A stretch of 64,000 bases of DNA, taken from positions 3,410,001 through 3,474,000 of the forward strand of contig NZ_AUBJ02000001.1 in the NCBI RefSeq assembly GCF_000429185.2, given 5' to 3'. The notes beneath the pieces were generated by a model. It saw nothing but the letters and a program-made list of their open reading frames with translations, had not been told where the DNA came from and searched no databases. Each line of letters begins with the position of its first letter. The first letter of the stretch is position 1. Origin of the DNA: Actinoalloteichus caeruleus DSM 43889. GTDB lineage: Bacteria > Actinomycetota > Actinomycetes > Mycobacteriales > Pseudonocardiaceae. The translations under genes and the position numbers were made by a program. Shown piece after piece: positions 22,049-30,408 of this stretch.

Positions 22049-23704
22049 ATGCTCAGAAGAGTGGCCGCGGGACTGGCCAGTGCGTCCCTGCTGGCCGGCG
22101 CGGCGCTGGTCGCGTTGCCGGGCACGGCGGCCGCGGCCGTGCAGGAGGGACTGGGGCACCGGACCGCGCCGCAGCCCTACCAGGGGAAACCCAACGACTA
22201 CGACTGGGTCGGCTCCTACGTCTGGCAGGGCGAGCAGGTCTGGTGCGTGCAGTACTCCTACCGCGCGCCGGACACCGAGGAGGAGTACGTCGACGGCGAC
22301 CAGCTGCTGACGAAGTGGGGCGACCCGCTGTCCCCGGAGATCTCCTCCAACATCTCCTACCTGCTGCTCCGCTACAGCGGGACGGAGTCCGACCACGAGG
22401 CGTCCGCGCTGGCGCACCTGCTGCACAGCTGGACCGCCGCCCCCCGCACGCCCGCCGACCTGGACCCGTCCAACGGGTTCCGGGAGATCGCCTACGACGT
22501 CGAGTTCCACTTCGACGAGCTGCCGCCGGAGACCCAGGAGGCGGTGGAGGCGATGAAGGCCGACGCCGAGGTCAACCGGGGCCCCTGGGAGGTGTCGTTG
22601 ACGGCTCCCGAAGGGGAGCAGGTCATCGGTCAGCCGGACTCCTGGCGGGTGGACCTGCTCAACACCGCGGGCAACGGCGTGCCCGACATCCCCGTCGAGG
22701 TCACCCTGACCGACGCGGAACTGGCCGACCCCGAGGTGGCCGAACCGGCGCGGCAGATCCTCATGCAGGACCTGAGCGTCAACGACGAACTGGCCGCCGA
22801 CCTGGCCGCGGAGGAAGCCACCGAGGAGGCGGCGGAGGGCGTTCCGGCCGACGGTGCCGCCGACCAGCAGACCCAGCCCCTGAGCACCACGACCCCCCAG
22901 CCCACCGCTCCCGTCGAGACCCCCGAGGGCGAGGACGGAGCTGAGGAGGACGACAGCGGCGAGCCCGAGCCCCAGGTGCGCTACCTGCGGACCCCGGAGG
23001 ACGGCGGCCCGCTGCTGTTCGACGTCGTGCCGACCGGTGAGAACCCCTCGGTCCACGTCAGCGTGCAGACCCCGGCCGACCAGCCGAGGATCAAGGTCCC
23101 GCAGGACGGTTCCGACGTGCAGCGCATCGTCACCACCGGTGGCGAGGACACGGTGACGGCCGAGGCCGCGGTGACCGCCCGCACCGCCCCCGGTGCCGTC
23201 GAGATCGCCAAGGTGGACGCCTCGACCGGTCTCCCGGTGGCCGACGTCCAGCTGCGGATCACCTCCGCCGACAAGAGCAGCCCCGCCCTGCGGCAGGACG
23301 ACTCCGAACTCGTGGGTCCCGACGGCGAACCGCTCGTGGTGACCACGGACGAGGAGGGCTACGCGCGGCTGGAGGACCTCAGAACCCCGCAGGAGATCTG
23401 CGTGGTCGAAGTCGGGGTTCCCGCCGGGTACGAGGAGGAGTTCGACCCGGCCAACCCACCGACGGCCTGCGGGCTGGTGGAGGCGGGGGACACCCTGACC
23501 CTCACCATCGCCAACAAGCCCAACCCGCCGACCGTGCCGAGCACGATCCCGGCGGGTGAGGCCGACCTGGTCACCGCCTCCTCGGAGACGGTCAACCGGA
23601 TCAGCCCGGTCACCCTGACCAGCCTGGGTCTCCTGGTGCTGCTCGCGGCCGGAGCGACCGGACTGGTGTGGCGACGTCGGATGACCTCCGGGGACCAGCG
23701 CTAG
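22049..23704 (+). CDS. Surface protein with thioester-like and Cna-B-like domains, sortase substrate
   Basis: 551 residues from ATG 22049 (GAGGAG 5 nt upstream; an in-frame start 11 codons earlier is less likely). A signal peptide is cleaved near residue 30. The N-terminal domain resembles thioester (TQXA) adhesin domains: WQGEQVWCVQYS with C66, then HEASALAHLLHSW where TQxA is expected, so the Gln partner seems lacking. An acidic Pro/Thr-rich middle is followed by a SpaA/Cna-B-like domain (GAVEIAKVDASTGLPVADVQLRI). The C-terminus has VPSTIPAGEAD, then a membrane helix and RRRM. There is no LPxTG. The next gene encodes a sortase, presumably its partner. Confidence 0.82.
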   Translation: MLRRVAAGLASASLLAGAALVALPGTAAAAVQEGLGHRTAPQPYQGKPNDYDWVGSYVWQGEQVWCVQYSYRAPDTEEEYVDGDQLLTKWGDPLSPEISSNISYLLLRYSGTESDHEASALAHLLHSWTAAPRTPADLDPSNGFREIAYDVEFHFDELPPETQEAVEAMKADAEVNRGPWEVSLTAPEGEQVIGQPDSWRVDLLNTAGNGVPDIPVEVTLTDAELADPEVAEPARQILMQDLSVNDELAADLAAEEATEEAAEGVPADGAADQQTQPLSTTTPQPTAPVETPEGEDGAEEDDSGEPEPQVRYLRTPEDGGPLLFDVVPTGENPSVHVSVQTPADQPRIKVPQDGSDVQRIVTTGGEDTVTAEAAVTARTAPGAVEIAKVDASTGLPVADVQLRITSADKSSPALRQDDSELVGPDGEPLVVTTDEEGYARLEDLRTPQEICVVEVGVPAGYEEEFDPANPPTACGLVEAGDTLTLTIANKPNPPTVPSTIPAGEADLVTASSETVNRISPVTLTSLGLLVLLAAGATGLVWRRRMTSGDQR

Positions 23705-23765
23705 CCGGTCGTCGGACCACATCGCCGCCCCCTCGGCCGGGAGGTCGGCAGAGAGGGCCAACCAG

Positions 23766-24695
23766 GTGGATGAGACGCGAGGGGCGGAGCGGGCCGACGG
23801 CGACGTCGACCCGCCCGCCGAGAACGACCGCCGCACCTATGCCCTCGACGTGGGTGAGTGGGAGGTCGCGGACCCCGAACGGTCGAGGTCGGCCCGCCAG
23901 CGGACCTCGGCCGTCGTCGGGATCGGAGTGCTGAGCCTCGGCATCCTCGGGGGCCTGTACTGGCCACCCACGGTGCAGGTCACCGGCAGCGCCGTCCCGG
24001 TCGACGCCGTCGTGCGGGCCGGGGACGACGTGCTCGGCAACAGCATGGCCGCCGTCGGTGACCAGCCCAAACCGCTCGGCGTGCCCGACGGCTCCCCGAC
24101 GGGGGCACCGGAGCAGGACGAGGGGCCGGCCGGGACCGGGCGGGAGGAGGCCGAGGACCGCGACCCGGGCACGTCCACCGGACCCGCCGTCCCTCCCCCG
24201 GCGCGGGAGTCCGGGCCAGGTCCCCGCCCCCCGTCGGGGGACCGACCGGTCGCCGCCCAGCGACCGGGGACCATCCGGCTCCCCGAGGGCGGCACGGCCG
24301 CCCTGGTCCGACGCGAGGTCGGACCGGACCGGGTGCTGCCCGTTCCGGAGAACCTGGAGGAGGCGACCTGGTGGGGCATGGGTCTCGGCGCGCCGTCCGG
24401 GGCCTCCGTCTTCGCGGGCCACGTGAACTTCCGGGGTCAGCGGGGCCCGTTCGCCGAGCTCTGGGACACCACGCTCGGTGACGTGTTCACGGTGGTCGAC
24501 CAGCGGGGGGAGGAGTGGCGTTACCGGGTGAGCGCGATCCACACGTTGCACAAGAACGAGCTGCCCGCCAACGCGGAGGCGCTCTTCGGCCAGGAGGGCG
24601 CGCACCGGGTGGTGCTCGTCACCTGCGGTGGGCGGTGGCACGGCGGGGACCTGGGTTACGAGGACAACCGCATCGTCGTCGCGCTGCCCGCCTGA
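23766..24695 (+). CDS. Class E/F-type sortase
   Basis: 309 residues: a cytoplasmic acidic N-terminus, one membrane helix (VVGIGVLSLGILGGLYW), a Pro/Gly-rich linker of about 110 residues and the sortase beta-barrel. Catalytic residues are H219 (FAGHVNF), C287 (VLVTCGG) and R302 (EDNRIVV). It would cleave the C-terminal sorting signal of the protein encoded 61 bp upstream and attach it to the cell envelope. The two genes probably form one transcript ending at the hairpin downstream. Class E versus F is not certain from motifs alone. Confidence 0.9.
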   Translation: MDETRGAERADGDVDPPAENDRRTYALDVGEWEVADPERSRSARQRTSAVVGIGVLSLGILGGLYWPPTVQVTGSAVPVDAVVRAGDDVLGNSMAAVGDQPKPLGVPDGSPTGAPEQDEGPAGTGREEAEDRDPGTSTGPAVPPPARESGPGPRPPSGDRPVAAQRPGTIRLPEGGTAALVRREVGPDRVLPVPENLEEATWWGMGLGAPSGASVFAGHVNFRGQRGPFAELWDTTLGDVFTVVDQRGEEWRYRVSAIHTLHKNELPANAEALFGQEGAHRVVLVTCGGRWHGGDLGYEDNRIVVALPA

Positions 24696-24773
24696 CCGTT
24701 CGGGCGCCGGCCCCCGGATGGGGCGGAACCCTCGGCCAGGTCCGGGCTGGGGGCAGCGCCAGGGCTGAGGACA

Positions 24774-24810
24774 CCCTTCCCCGCAGCAGGTGGTCTGCCG
24801 CGGGGAAGGG
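24774..24810. terminator. Hairpin after the sortase gene
   Basis: CCCTTCCCCGC pairs with GCGGGGAAGGG, with an inner GCAG/CTGC pairing. It lies between the convergent sortase and sugar dehydrogenase genes. Confidence 0.8.
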
Positions 24811-24828
24811 GGCCAGGAGTCCGCGCCG

Positions 24829-25902
24829 TCAGCCCAGCCGCAGGATGCGGTCGGAGCCTGGCGCGGCGCCACCGAGCTGGTCGGTGTTGCTCGTGCCGAA
24901 CCACAACGATCCGTCCGGGGCGGCGGCCGCCGCCCGCAGTCGTCCGAACTCGTGGGCGTGCAGGGCACGCCGGTCGGTGACCTCACCGCCGTCGGACAGC
25001 GGCAGTTCCCACAACCGTTGGCCCCGCAGCGTCGTCACGTAGAGGGTTCCCCGGACGTGGGCGAGCCCGGCGGGCGTGCCCTCCTCGGGAGTCCAGTGCA
25101 CCACGGGATCGGTGTACCGGCCGTCGGAGCAGGGGCCCTCGCAGACCGGCCACCCGTAGTTCGCGCCGGCCCGAACCCTGTTGAGCTCGTCGGCGCCGTG
25201 GTCACCGGTCTCCACGGCGAACATCCGGCCCCCGTCGTCCCAGGCCAGCCCCAGCACGTTGCGGTGACCGTAGGAGTAGACGTGGGTCCCGAACGGGTTC
25301 CCCGGCGCGGGCCGCCCGTCGGGACGAAGCCGGACGATCTTGCCCCGCAGCGAGTTCAGGTCCTGCGCCTCGTCGTACCCGCCGTTCGGGTCGTGCGGGT
25401 ACCGGGCCGGGACACCCGCGTAGAGGTATCCGTCCGGGCCGAAGGCGAGCGCCCCTCCGTTGACGTAGACGGCCCGGGGCAGGCCCGTGAGGATCGGCTC
25501 CGGCTGCTCCCCGAGCCGGAACCGCGCGATCCTGCTGTCCTGGGCCGTGGCGTAGTAGACGTAGACGAATCCGTCCGTCTCGTAGTCGGGTGAGACGGCG
25601 ATGCCCTGGACCCCGTCCTGGATGCCGTCGGTCGCCGCGTCGAGGATGCGTTGTTCCTCGACCACGGAACCGTCGACCACGCGCATGACACGCGCGTTGT
25701 TGCGTTCGGTGACCAGTGGTGAGCCGTCCGGGAGGAAGGCGATGTCCCACGGCACGGTCAGTCCCGTCGTCACCTGCTCCGGTTGTGCTTGCCGCTCGCC
25801 GGAATCCGGCGGGTCCTGCTGTGCTGACACCGTTCCGGTGGCCGCGACGACCATCAGCAGCGTGGTGGCGACACCGCCCAGAGTTCCTCGTCGAAACCGC
25901 AT
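24829..25902 (-). CDS. PQQ-dependent soluble aldose (sugar) dehydrogenase
   Basis: 357 residues with a signal peptide (MRFRRGTLGGVATTLLMVVAATGTVSA). The rest is a six-bladed beta-propeller of the soluble glucose/aldose dehydrogenase family: TGLTVPWDIAFLPDGSPLVTER, YYATAQDSRIARFRL, GPDGYLYAGVPAR, YSYGHRNVLGLAWD and GDHGADELNRV. These holo-enzymes use PQQ with calcium to oxidise sugars in the cell-wall space. The gene is divergent from pqqA and 324 bp away, so the enzyme and its cofactor pathway are encoded together; this co-location supports PQQ as its cofactor. The electron acceptor is unknown. Confidence 0.9.
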   Translation of the reverse strand: MRFRRGTLGGVATTLLMVVAATGTVSAQQDPPDSGERQAQPEQVTTGLTVPWDIAFLPDGSPLVTERNNARVMRVVDGSVVEEQRILDAATDGIQDGVQGIAVSPDYETDGFVYVYYATAQDSRIARFRLGEQPEPILTGLPRAVYVNGGALAFGPDGYLYAGVPARYPHDPNGGYDEAQDLNSLRGKIVRLRPDGRPAPGNPFGTHVYSYGHRNVLGLAWDDGGRMFAVETGDHGADELNRVRAGANYGWPVCEGPCSDGRYTDPVVHWTPEEGTPAGLAHVRGTLYVTTLRGQRLWELPLSDGGEVTDRRALHAHEFGRLRAAAAAPDGSLWFGTSNTDQLGGAAPGSDRILRLG

Positions 25903-26226
25903 TCACGCCTCCTTGTCAGAGGTTCACGGGTGGCGGCCACTCGTCCTCACCCGCCCTGTTCGACGTGGACCGGACGTGCCCCGCCACCCGAATCGGAAGC
26001 TAGGACGGCGCCGGACTTCCCGCCATGCGAGTCGTCACTTCCCGAACTCCCGTTTCCCCCTGTGCCCGAACGAGGTCCCCGCACGGTCGCCGAGGAAAGG
26101 AGGAACCGGACCTTTCGCACCGAACCGACGGCGCGGCCGCCGTGAATAGCGGGGGCACCCGTCGTCACGCACCATGAAGCAGCCGCCGACCGGCGGGCAG
26201 TCACCTCCAGACGAGGAGCGTGGATC
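25903..26226. promoter_or_regulatory. Divergent control region between the sugar dehydrogenase and pqqA
   Basis: 324 bp without a gene, separating the PQQ-dependent dehydrogenase (minus) from the pqq operon (plus). It should hold both promoters. GAGGAG (26213-26218) is the ribosome-binding site of pqqA. Confidence 0.5.
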
Positions 26227-26385
26227 ATGCGCCTTCCGACCGTTGTGACACGACACGACCGCGCGACCGACCTCCGACCGGTGTCCGCCGGCCGACCTCC
26301 GGCCCCGCGACGTTCCTGGGTCCGTCCGGACTTCCGGGCGGTCGCCACGCCGATGGAGGTCACCAGCTACGTGGCCCGCGGATGA
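26227..26385 (+). CDS. pqqA: PQQ precursor peptide PqqA
   Basis: A 52-codon gene easily missed because of its size. The C-terminal half shows the PqqA signature W31-x-x-P34-x-F36, followed by M43-E44-V45-T46-S47-Y48 and a short VARG tail. E44 and Y48, with the required E-x3-Y spacing, are the residues that PqqE cross-links and from which PQQ is built. ATG 26227 has GAGGAG 8 nt upstream; internal GTG codons could give a shorter leader of about 34 residues. Its TGA overlaps the pqqC ATG (ATGA), so translation is coupled. Confidence 0.9.
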   Translation: MRLPTVVTRHDRATDLRPVSAGRPPAPRRSWVRPDFRAVATPMEVTSYVARG

Positions 26386-27098
26386 CGGGCGCGCCGACGG
26401 AGGTGCTGGGCCGGGAGGAGTTCCGATCGCGGTTGGAATCCCTCTCGGCCCGGTACTGGGACGACCACCCCTTCCACCGCGCCCTGCACGAGGGAGCCCT
26501 GCGGAAGGAGGACCTCCAGCTGTGGGCGGCGAACCGTTGGTACTACCAGCGGATGTTGCCGCGGAAGGACGCCGCGATCCTGTCGAACTGCCCGGACCGC
26601 GAGGTCCGACGGCAGTGGATCAGCCGGGTGACCCACCACGACGGCCAGCCGGGCCAGGAGGGCGGCATGGACCGGTGGCTGCGCCTGGCCGAGGCGACCG
26701 GGCTCGACGAGGAGACCGTGCGCTCGGAGCGCCTGCTGTTGCCGGGGGTCCGCTTCGCGGTGGACGCCTACGTCGAGTTCGCCCGCTGCCGTCCCTGGCA
26801 GGAGGCGGTGGCCTCCGGGCTGACGGAGATGTTCGCCCCCGGCCTGATGCGGCGGCGGGTGCTCGCCATGCGGGAGCACTACCCCTGGCTGGACGGCGGG
26901 GCGCTCGACTACTTCCTGACCAGGATCGAGGTCACCGGGCCGGAGGGAGCCGCGACGCTGGACCTCGTGTTGACCCACTGCCGCGACCGGGGGTCCCAGG
27001 ACGCGGCGGTGGCCGCGTTGGCCTTCAAGTGCGAGGTGCTGAACGCGATGCTGGACGCGATCGACCACGCCGCGCGGCGGCCGGCGGTGACCTCGTGA
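26382..27098 (+). CDS. pqqC: PQQ synthase PqqC (final ring closure and oxidation)
   Basis: A 238-residue cofactorless oxidase catalysing the last step to PQQ. Family motifs: YWDDHPFHRALHEG, QLWAANRWYYQRMLPRKDAAILSNC and RVTHHDGQ, which carry active-site His and Tyr residues. The compact all-alpha fold and length match PqqC/TenA-like proteins. I place the start at ATG 26382, overlapping the pqqA stop by 4 nt; a longer upstream frame is simply the other frame of pqqA. The stop overlaps the pqqD start (GTGA). Confidence 0.95.
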   Translation: MTGAPTEVLGREEFRSRLESLSARYWDDHPFHRALHEGALRKEDLQLWAANRWYYQRMLPRKDAAILSNCPDREVRRQWISRVTHHDGQPGQEGGMDRWLRLAEATGLDEETVRSERLLLPGVRFAVDAYVEFARCRPWQEAVASGLTEMFAPGLMRRRVLAMREHYPWLDGGALDYFLTRIEVTGPEGAATLDLVLTHCRDRGSQDAAVAALAFKCEVLNAMLDAIDHAARRPAVTS

Positions 27099-27382
27099 CG
27101 GCGGGCATCGACCCGGCGGCCCGTCCCCGGCTGGGGCGGGGCGTCAAGCTCATGCGGGACGAGAGCCGGGACAGCCACGTCCTGCTCTACCCGGAGGGGG
27201 TGCTGCTGCCCAACGAGACGGGCGAGGCGGTGCTGCTGCGGTGCGACGGGCACAGCCCGGTCGGGGAGATCGTGCGTGCGCTGGAGGGGCAGTTCGACGG
27301 CGTGCTGCCGGAGCAGATCCTCGAACTGCTCGACACCCTGCGCGGCATGGGGCTGATCAGGATCGACCATGACGGCGCCTGA
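27095..27382 (+). CDS. pqqD: PqqD, peptide chaperone (RRE domain)
   Basis: 95 residues from GTG, overlapping the pqqC stop. PqqD is the prototype RiPP recognition element: a winged helix that binds the PqqA leader and presents it to PqqE. Conserved elements are PRLGRGVKLMRDESRDSHVL, the LLPNETGEAVLLRCDG strand/turn and a C-terminal helical part with a leucine-rich LPEQILELLDTL. Its stop lies 11 nt inside pqqE. Confidence 0.93.
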   Translation: MTAGIDPAARPRLGRGVKLMRDESRDSHVLLYPEGVLLPNETGEAVLLRCDGHSPVGEIVRALEGQFDGVLPEQILELLDTLRGMGLIRIDHDGA

Positions 27383-28574
27383 TGGGGCTGCCGCCCCCGA
27401 CGGGACCGGAGCCGGGGTCGCCGCCCCGTGGGGGATGCTGGCCGAGCTGACCCACCGGTGCCCCCTGCACTGCCCCTACTGCTCCAACCCGCTGGAGCTG
27501 GTGCGCCGCGAGTCCGAGCTGACCACCGACCAGTGGATCGCCGTGCTCGACCAGGCGCGACGGCTCGGCGTGCTCCAGACGCACCTCTCCGGTGGCGAAC
27601 CGTTGGCTCGCCGGGACCTCGCGGAGCTGGTGGGCCACGCCTCCGGGCTCGGGTGCTACGTCAGCCTGGTCACCAGCGGGCTCGGGCTGACCCCGGCCCG
27701 CGCCGAGGAGCTGGCAGCGCGCGGCCTCGACCACGTGCAGCTGAGCTTGCAGGACTCCGACGCCACCACCGGGGACCGGGTGGCCGGCACGCGGGCGCAC
27801 CACCACAAGATCGCGGCGGCGGCCGTGGTCCGCCGGCTGGACCTCCCGCTCACGGTCAACGTGGTGCTGCACCGGGGCAACCTGGACCGGATCGCCGAGA
27901 TCATCCTGCTCGCCGAGGATCTGGGGGCGGACCGGCTGGAGTTGGCGAACACGCAGTACTACGGCTGGGGTCTGCGCAACCGCCGGCTGCTGATGCCCAC
28001 CCGGCGCCAGCTCGCCAACGCCCGCCGAGTCGTGGCGGCGGAGACCCGTCGGTTGGCGGGCGGCATGGAAGTCGTCTACGTCCTCTCCGACTACTACGGC
28101 GAGTACCCCAAACCCTGCATGCACGGTTGGGGCAGCAGGCAGTTCACCGTGTCCCCGGCCGGGCGGGTCCTGCCCTGCCCGACGGCGGACGTGATCACCG
28201 GGCTCCCGGCGGAGTTCGTCCAGGACCGTCCGCTGGCCGAGATCTGGTACGAGTCGGCGGTGTTCAACGCCTTCCGGGGCACCGACTGGATGCGGGACCC
28301 GTGCCGGAGTTGCGACCGACGGGAGATCGACTTCGGCGGCTGCCGCTGCCAGGCCTTCCAGCTCACCGGCGACGCGCGGGCCACCGACCCCGTCTGCCGG
28401 TTCTCCCCGGATCGGCACCTGGTGGCCGCCGCCCTGCTCGCCGACGCCCCGGAGGACTCCGGCGTGGCCGACCCGGCGGCCGGGCGACCGCTGTGGCGTG
28501 GGATCCCGACCGGCCGGGTCCCCCGGGTTCCGAGTGCGGGCGGTGGACCGGCGGTGGTGGACCCGTGCGGCTGA
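27369..28574 (+). CDS. pqqE: PqqE radical SAM enzyme (Glu-Tyr cross-linking of PqqA)
   Basis: A 401-residue radical SAM/SPASM protein. The N-terminal motif C-P-L-H-C-P-Y-C (about residues 34-41) binds the SAM-cleaving 4Fe-4S cluster. HLSGGEPLARRDL supplies the GGEP motif. The C-terminal SPASM region has the cysteines CMHGWG, LPCPTAD, CRSCDRREIDFGGCRCQ and VCRF for auxiliary clusters. It forms the C-C bond between Glu and Tyr of PqqA bound to PqqD. It overlaps both pqqD (14 nt) and pqqB (10 nt). Confidence 0.95.
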   Translation: MTAPDGAAAPDGTGAGVAAPWGMLAELTHRCPLHCPYCSNPLELVRRESELTTDQWIAVLDQARRLGVLQTHLSGGEPLARRDLAELVGHASGLGCYVSLVTSGLGLTPARAEELAARGLDHVQLSLQDSDATTGDRVAGTRAHHHKIAAAAVVRRLDLPLTVNVVLHRGNLDRIAEIILLAEDLGADRLELANTQYYGWGLRNRRLLMPTRRQLANARRVVAAETRRLAGGMEVVYVLSDYYGEYPKPCMHGWGSRQFTVSPAGRVLPCPTADVITGLPAEFVQDRPLAEIWYESAVFNAFRGTDWMRDPCRSCDRREIDFGGCRCQAFQLTGDARATDPVCRFSPDRHLVAAALLADAPEDSGVADPAAGRPLWRGIPTGRVPRVPSAGGGPAVVDPCG

Positions 28575-29485
28575 TCCTGCTGGGCACGGCGGCTGGCGGC
28601 GGTTTCCCGCAGTGGAACTGCGCCTGCGGCCGGTGCTCCCGTTCCAGGGCGGGGACCGAGGCGATGCGCCGTGGCCAGGACGGCGCGGCGGTGTCGGTGG
28701 ACGGCGAGAACTGGTGGCTGCTCAACGCGAGCCCCGACCTCCCCACCCAGCTCGTGGCGACGCCGGAGCTGTGGCCGGGGCCGGGGCGGCGGCAGATCCC
28801 GCTGCGCGGTGTCCTGCTGACGGACGCCGAACTGGACCACACGCTCGGGCTGTTCTCGTTGCGCGAGTGCGGGGGGCTGCCGGTGCACGCTCCGGCCGCG
28901 GTGCTGGCGTCGCTGGACCGACCCACGCCGTCCGCCGGAGCCCTCGGCCTGCGACCGGTGCTCGACGCCTACGGGGACTGGCGGTGGAACGAGGCGGCCG
29001 AGGGCGTGGCGTCGGAGCTGGGCCAGGGCCTGACGGCGACGCCGGTGGCGATCAGCGAGAAGCGCCCCCGGTACCGGACCGGGGTACGGGATGCCGGGCC
29101 GTCGGTGGTCGCCTACCGGCTGCGGGACCGGTCGGCGGGGCGGGAACTGCTGTACGCGCCGTGCCTGTCGCGTTGGCCGGACCGGCTGGACGAGGCGGTG
29201 GCGGCGGCCGACTGCGCGGTGCTGGACGGCACCTTCTACTCCGGGGACGAGTTGGGGCATGCCACCGGACTGCCCGGGGGCGGTGGGCAGTCCGGCATGG
29301 GCCATCTCCCGGTGGGTGGGGAGGACGGGACCCTCGACCGGTTGCGCTGCCACCCGGGGACACGGCGGATGTACACCCACCTGAACAACACCAACCCGCT
29401 GGTGGACCCGGCGTCGGCGGAGTTCGCGGCGGTGGTGGCGAGCGGGGTGGAGGTGCCCTCGGACGGTGACCGCATCGACCTGTGA
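28565..29485 (+). CDS. pqqB: PqqB, metallo-beta-lactamase-fold hydroxylase
   Basis: 306 residues from GTG 28565, overlapping pqqE. The N-terminus LILLGTAAGGGFPQWNCACGRC with three cysteines is diagnostic; these cysteines bind structural zinc in PqqB. GVLLTDAELDHTLGLFSLRE and the C-terminal HLNNTNPL (His, Asn) belong to the metal site. PqqB hydroxylates the Tyr-derived ring. Here it is the last gene of the operon, an order A-C-D-E-B that differs from the classical ABCDE. No pqqF-type protease is nearby. Confidence 0.94.
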   Translation: MRLILLGTAAGGGFPQWNCACGRCSRSRAGTEAMRRGQDGAAVSVDGENWWLLNASPDLPTQLVATPELWPGPGRRQIPLRGVLLTDAELDHTLGLFSLRECGGLPVHAPAAVLASLDRPTPSAGALGLRPVLDAYGDWRWNEAAEGVASELGQGLTATPVAISEKRPRYRTGVRDAGPSVVAYRLRDRSAGRELLYAPCLSRWPDRLDEAVAAADCAVLDGTFYSGDELGHATGLPGGGGQSGMGHLPVGGEDGTLDRLRCHPGTRRMYTHLNNTNPLVDPASAEFAAVVASGVEVPSDGDRIDL

Positions 29486-30164
29486 CGGCGTCGGGCCGTA
29501 CCGGGGGCGAACGGCGGCGGGCGGGCGCGCGGACGCGCTCGGGCACCGGTCCCGTGGTGGCGCAGGGGACCGAGGGCGCCGCGACCGCGGGTGGTGGTCG
29601 GGGCACGCCGGTCGTGGGGCCTGGGGATTCCGGAGGCGGGACGACCCGCTCCCCGGCCACGCCGAGGCGCCGACGAGGCGCCTGCCGCTCTCCGACCCGC
29701 CGCCCGGGGCGGAACGGCGAGTGCGCCTCCCGCCGAGCGCGCGCTCGGACGGTCCTCGTGCTCGCCGGCCGCCGGCCCCTGGGAGGGGGCGAACCGGGGA
29801 TGCCGCCACGCTGGACCGGTCGGGCTCGCGGGGGCCGGCTCGGCGACTGCCCGCCCCGGCCCGGCCAGGTACCGGACGGGAGCGGGCAACGCCCGTGGGA
29901 GGACCGAGCGCGCGTCCCCCACGCCGACGCCGGGGTGGGAGAGGCCCGTCGCCGCCGCGCCACTCCTCGCCGGATAACACCCTTACGGGTGAGAAATTCG
30001 CGGACTGGGATCAACCACGGGTCACTTCCTGCCGAAAGACTGACAGGAGGAACCGCGCCGGGGAGGGACGGACACCGACGCTCGATAACGCCGCCACCGA
30101 CGTCACGACCGACATCGCGACGCGGACCACCGGGGCCGCCGACTCGCGGTCTGGATCAGGGTTG
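29486..30164. other. Intergenic region between pqqB and the tRNA, no gene supported
   Basis: 679 bp. The open frames have no family resemblance and very skewed composition (Arg/Gly/Pro). From 29975 the composition becomes more A+T-rich, and a small hairpin CACCC-TTAC-GGGTG (29979-29991) may end the pqq transcript. Confidence 0.45.
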
Positions 30165-30238
30165 TGCCCCCGGTCGGACTCGAACCGACACTGGGACCCT
30201 TTTAAGGGGCCTGCCTCTGCCTATTGGGCTACGGGGGC
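30165..30238 (-). tRNA. tRNA with anticodon UAA, class I (short variable loop)
   Basis: A 74-nt cloverleaf. The acceptor arms GCCCCCG and CGGGGGC pair perfectly, with discriminator A. The D arm has a 3-bp GCC/GGC stem and GG in the loop. The anticodon stem is GGCCC/GGGTC with loop CTTAAAA, so the anticodon is UAA, reading UUA. The T arm is GTCGG-TTCGAGT-CCGAC. The variable loop is only 5 nt (CCAGT). Normal bacterial leucine tRNAs are class II with a long variable arm, so the amino acid it carries is not clear. CCA is not encoded. It is on the same strand as the cassette ending 170 bp upstream. Confidence 0.9.
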
Positions 30239-30408
30239 AGCGCGCAGCCTAGAACCTGGACGGCTCGCGTGGGGGCCACTTCGACGGAAGTCGCCCGCCC
30301 GGACCAACCACCCGGTCTGGTTCTGCGCGTCGTACGGAACTCCACCGGATCTTGCCATCCGGGCCGCTCCACGGGGAGTGGGACAACACCTCTCATTCTC
30401 ACCTGTGC

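Noticed and set aside
26220-26381. N-terminal extension of pqqC from a GTG at 26220
   Set aside because: The extension is rich in Pro/Arg and unlike any PqqC. It is simply the other frame of pqqA, and the ATG overlapping the pqqA stop begins the conserved PqqC sequence.
29486-30164. Overlapping plus- and minus-strand frames after pqqB as extra PQQ genes
   Set aside because: None resembles pqqF, a transporter or another PQQ-related protein, and several are equally long in all frames.
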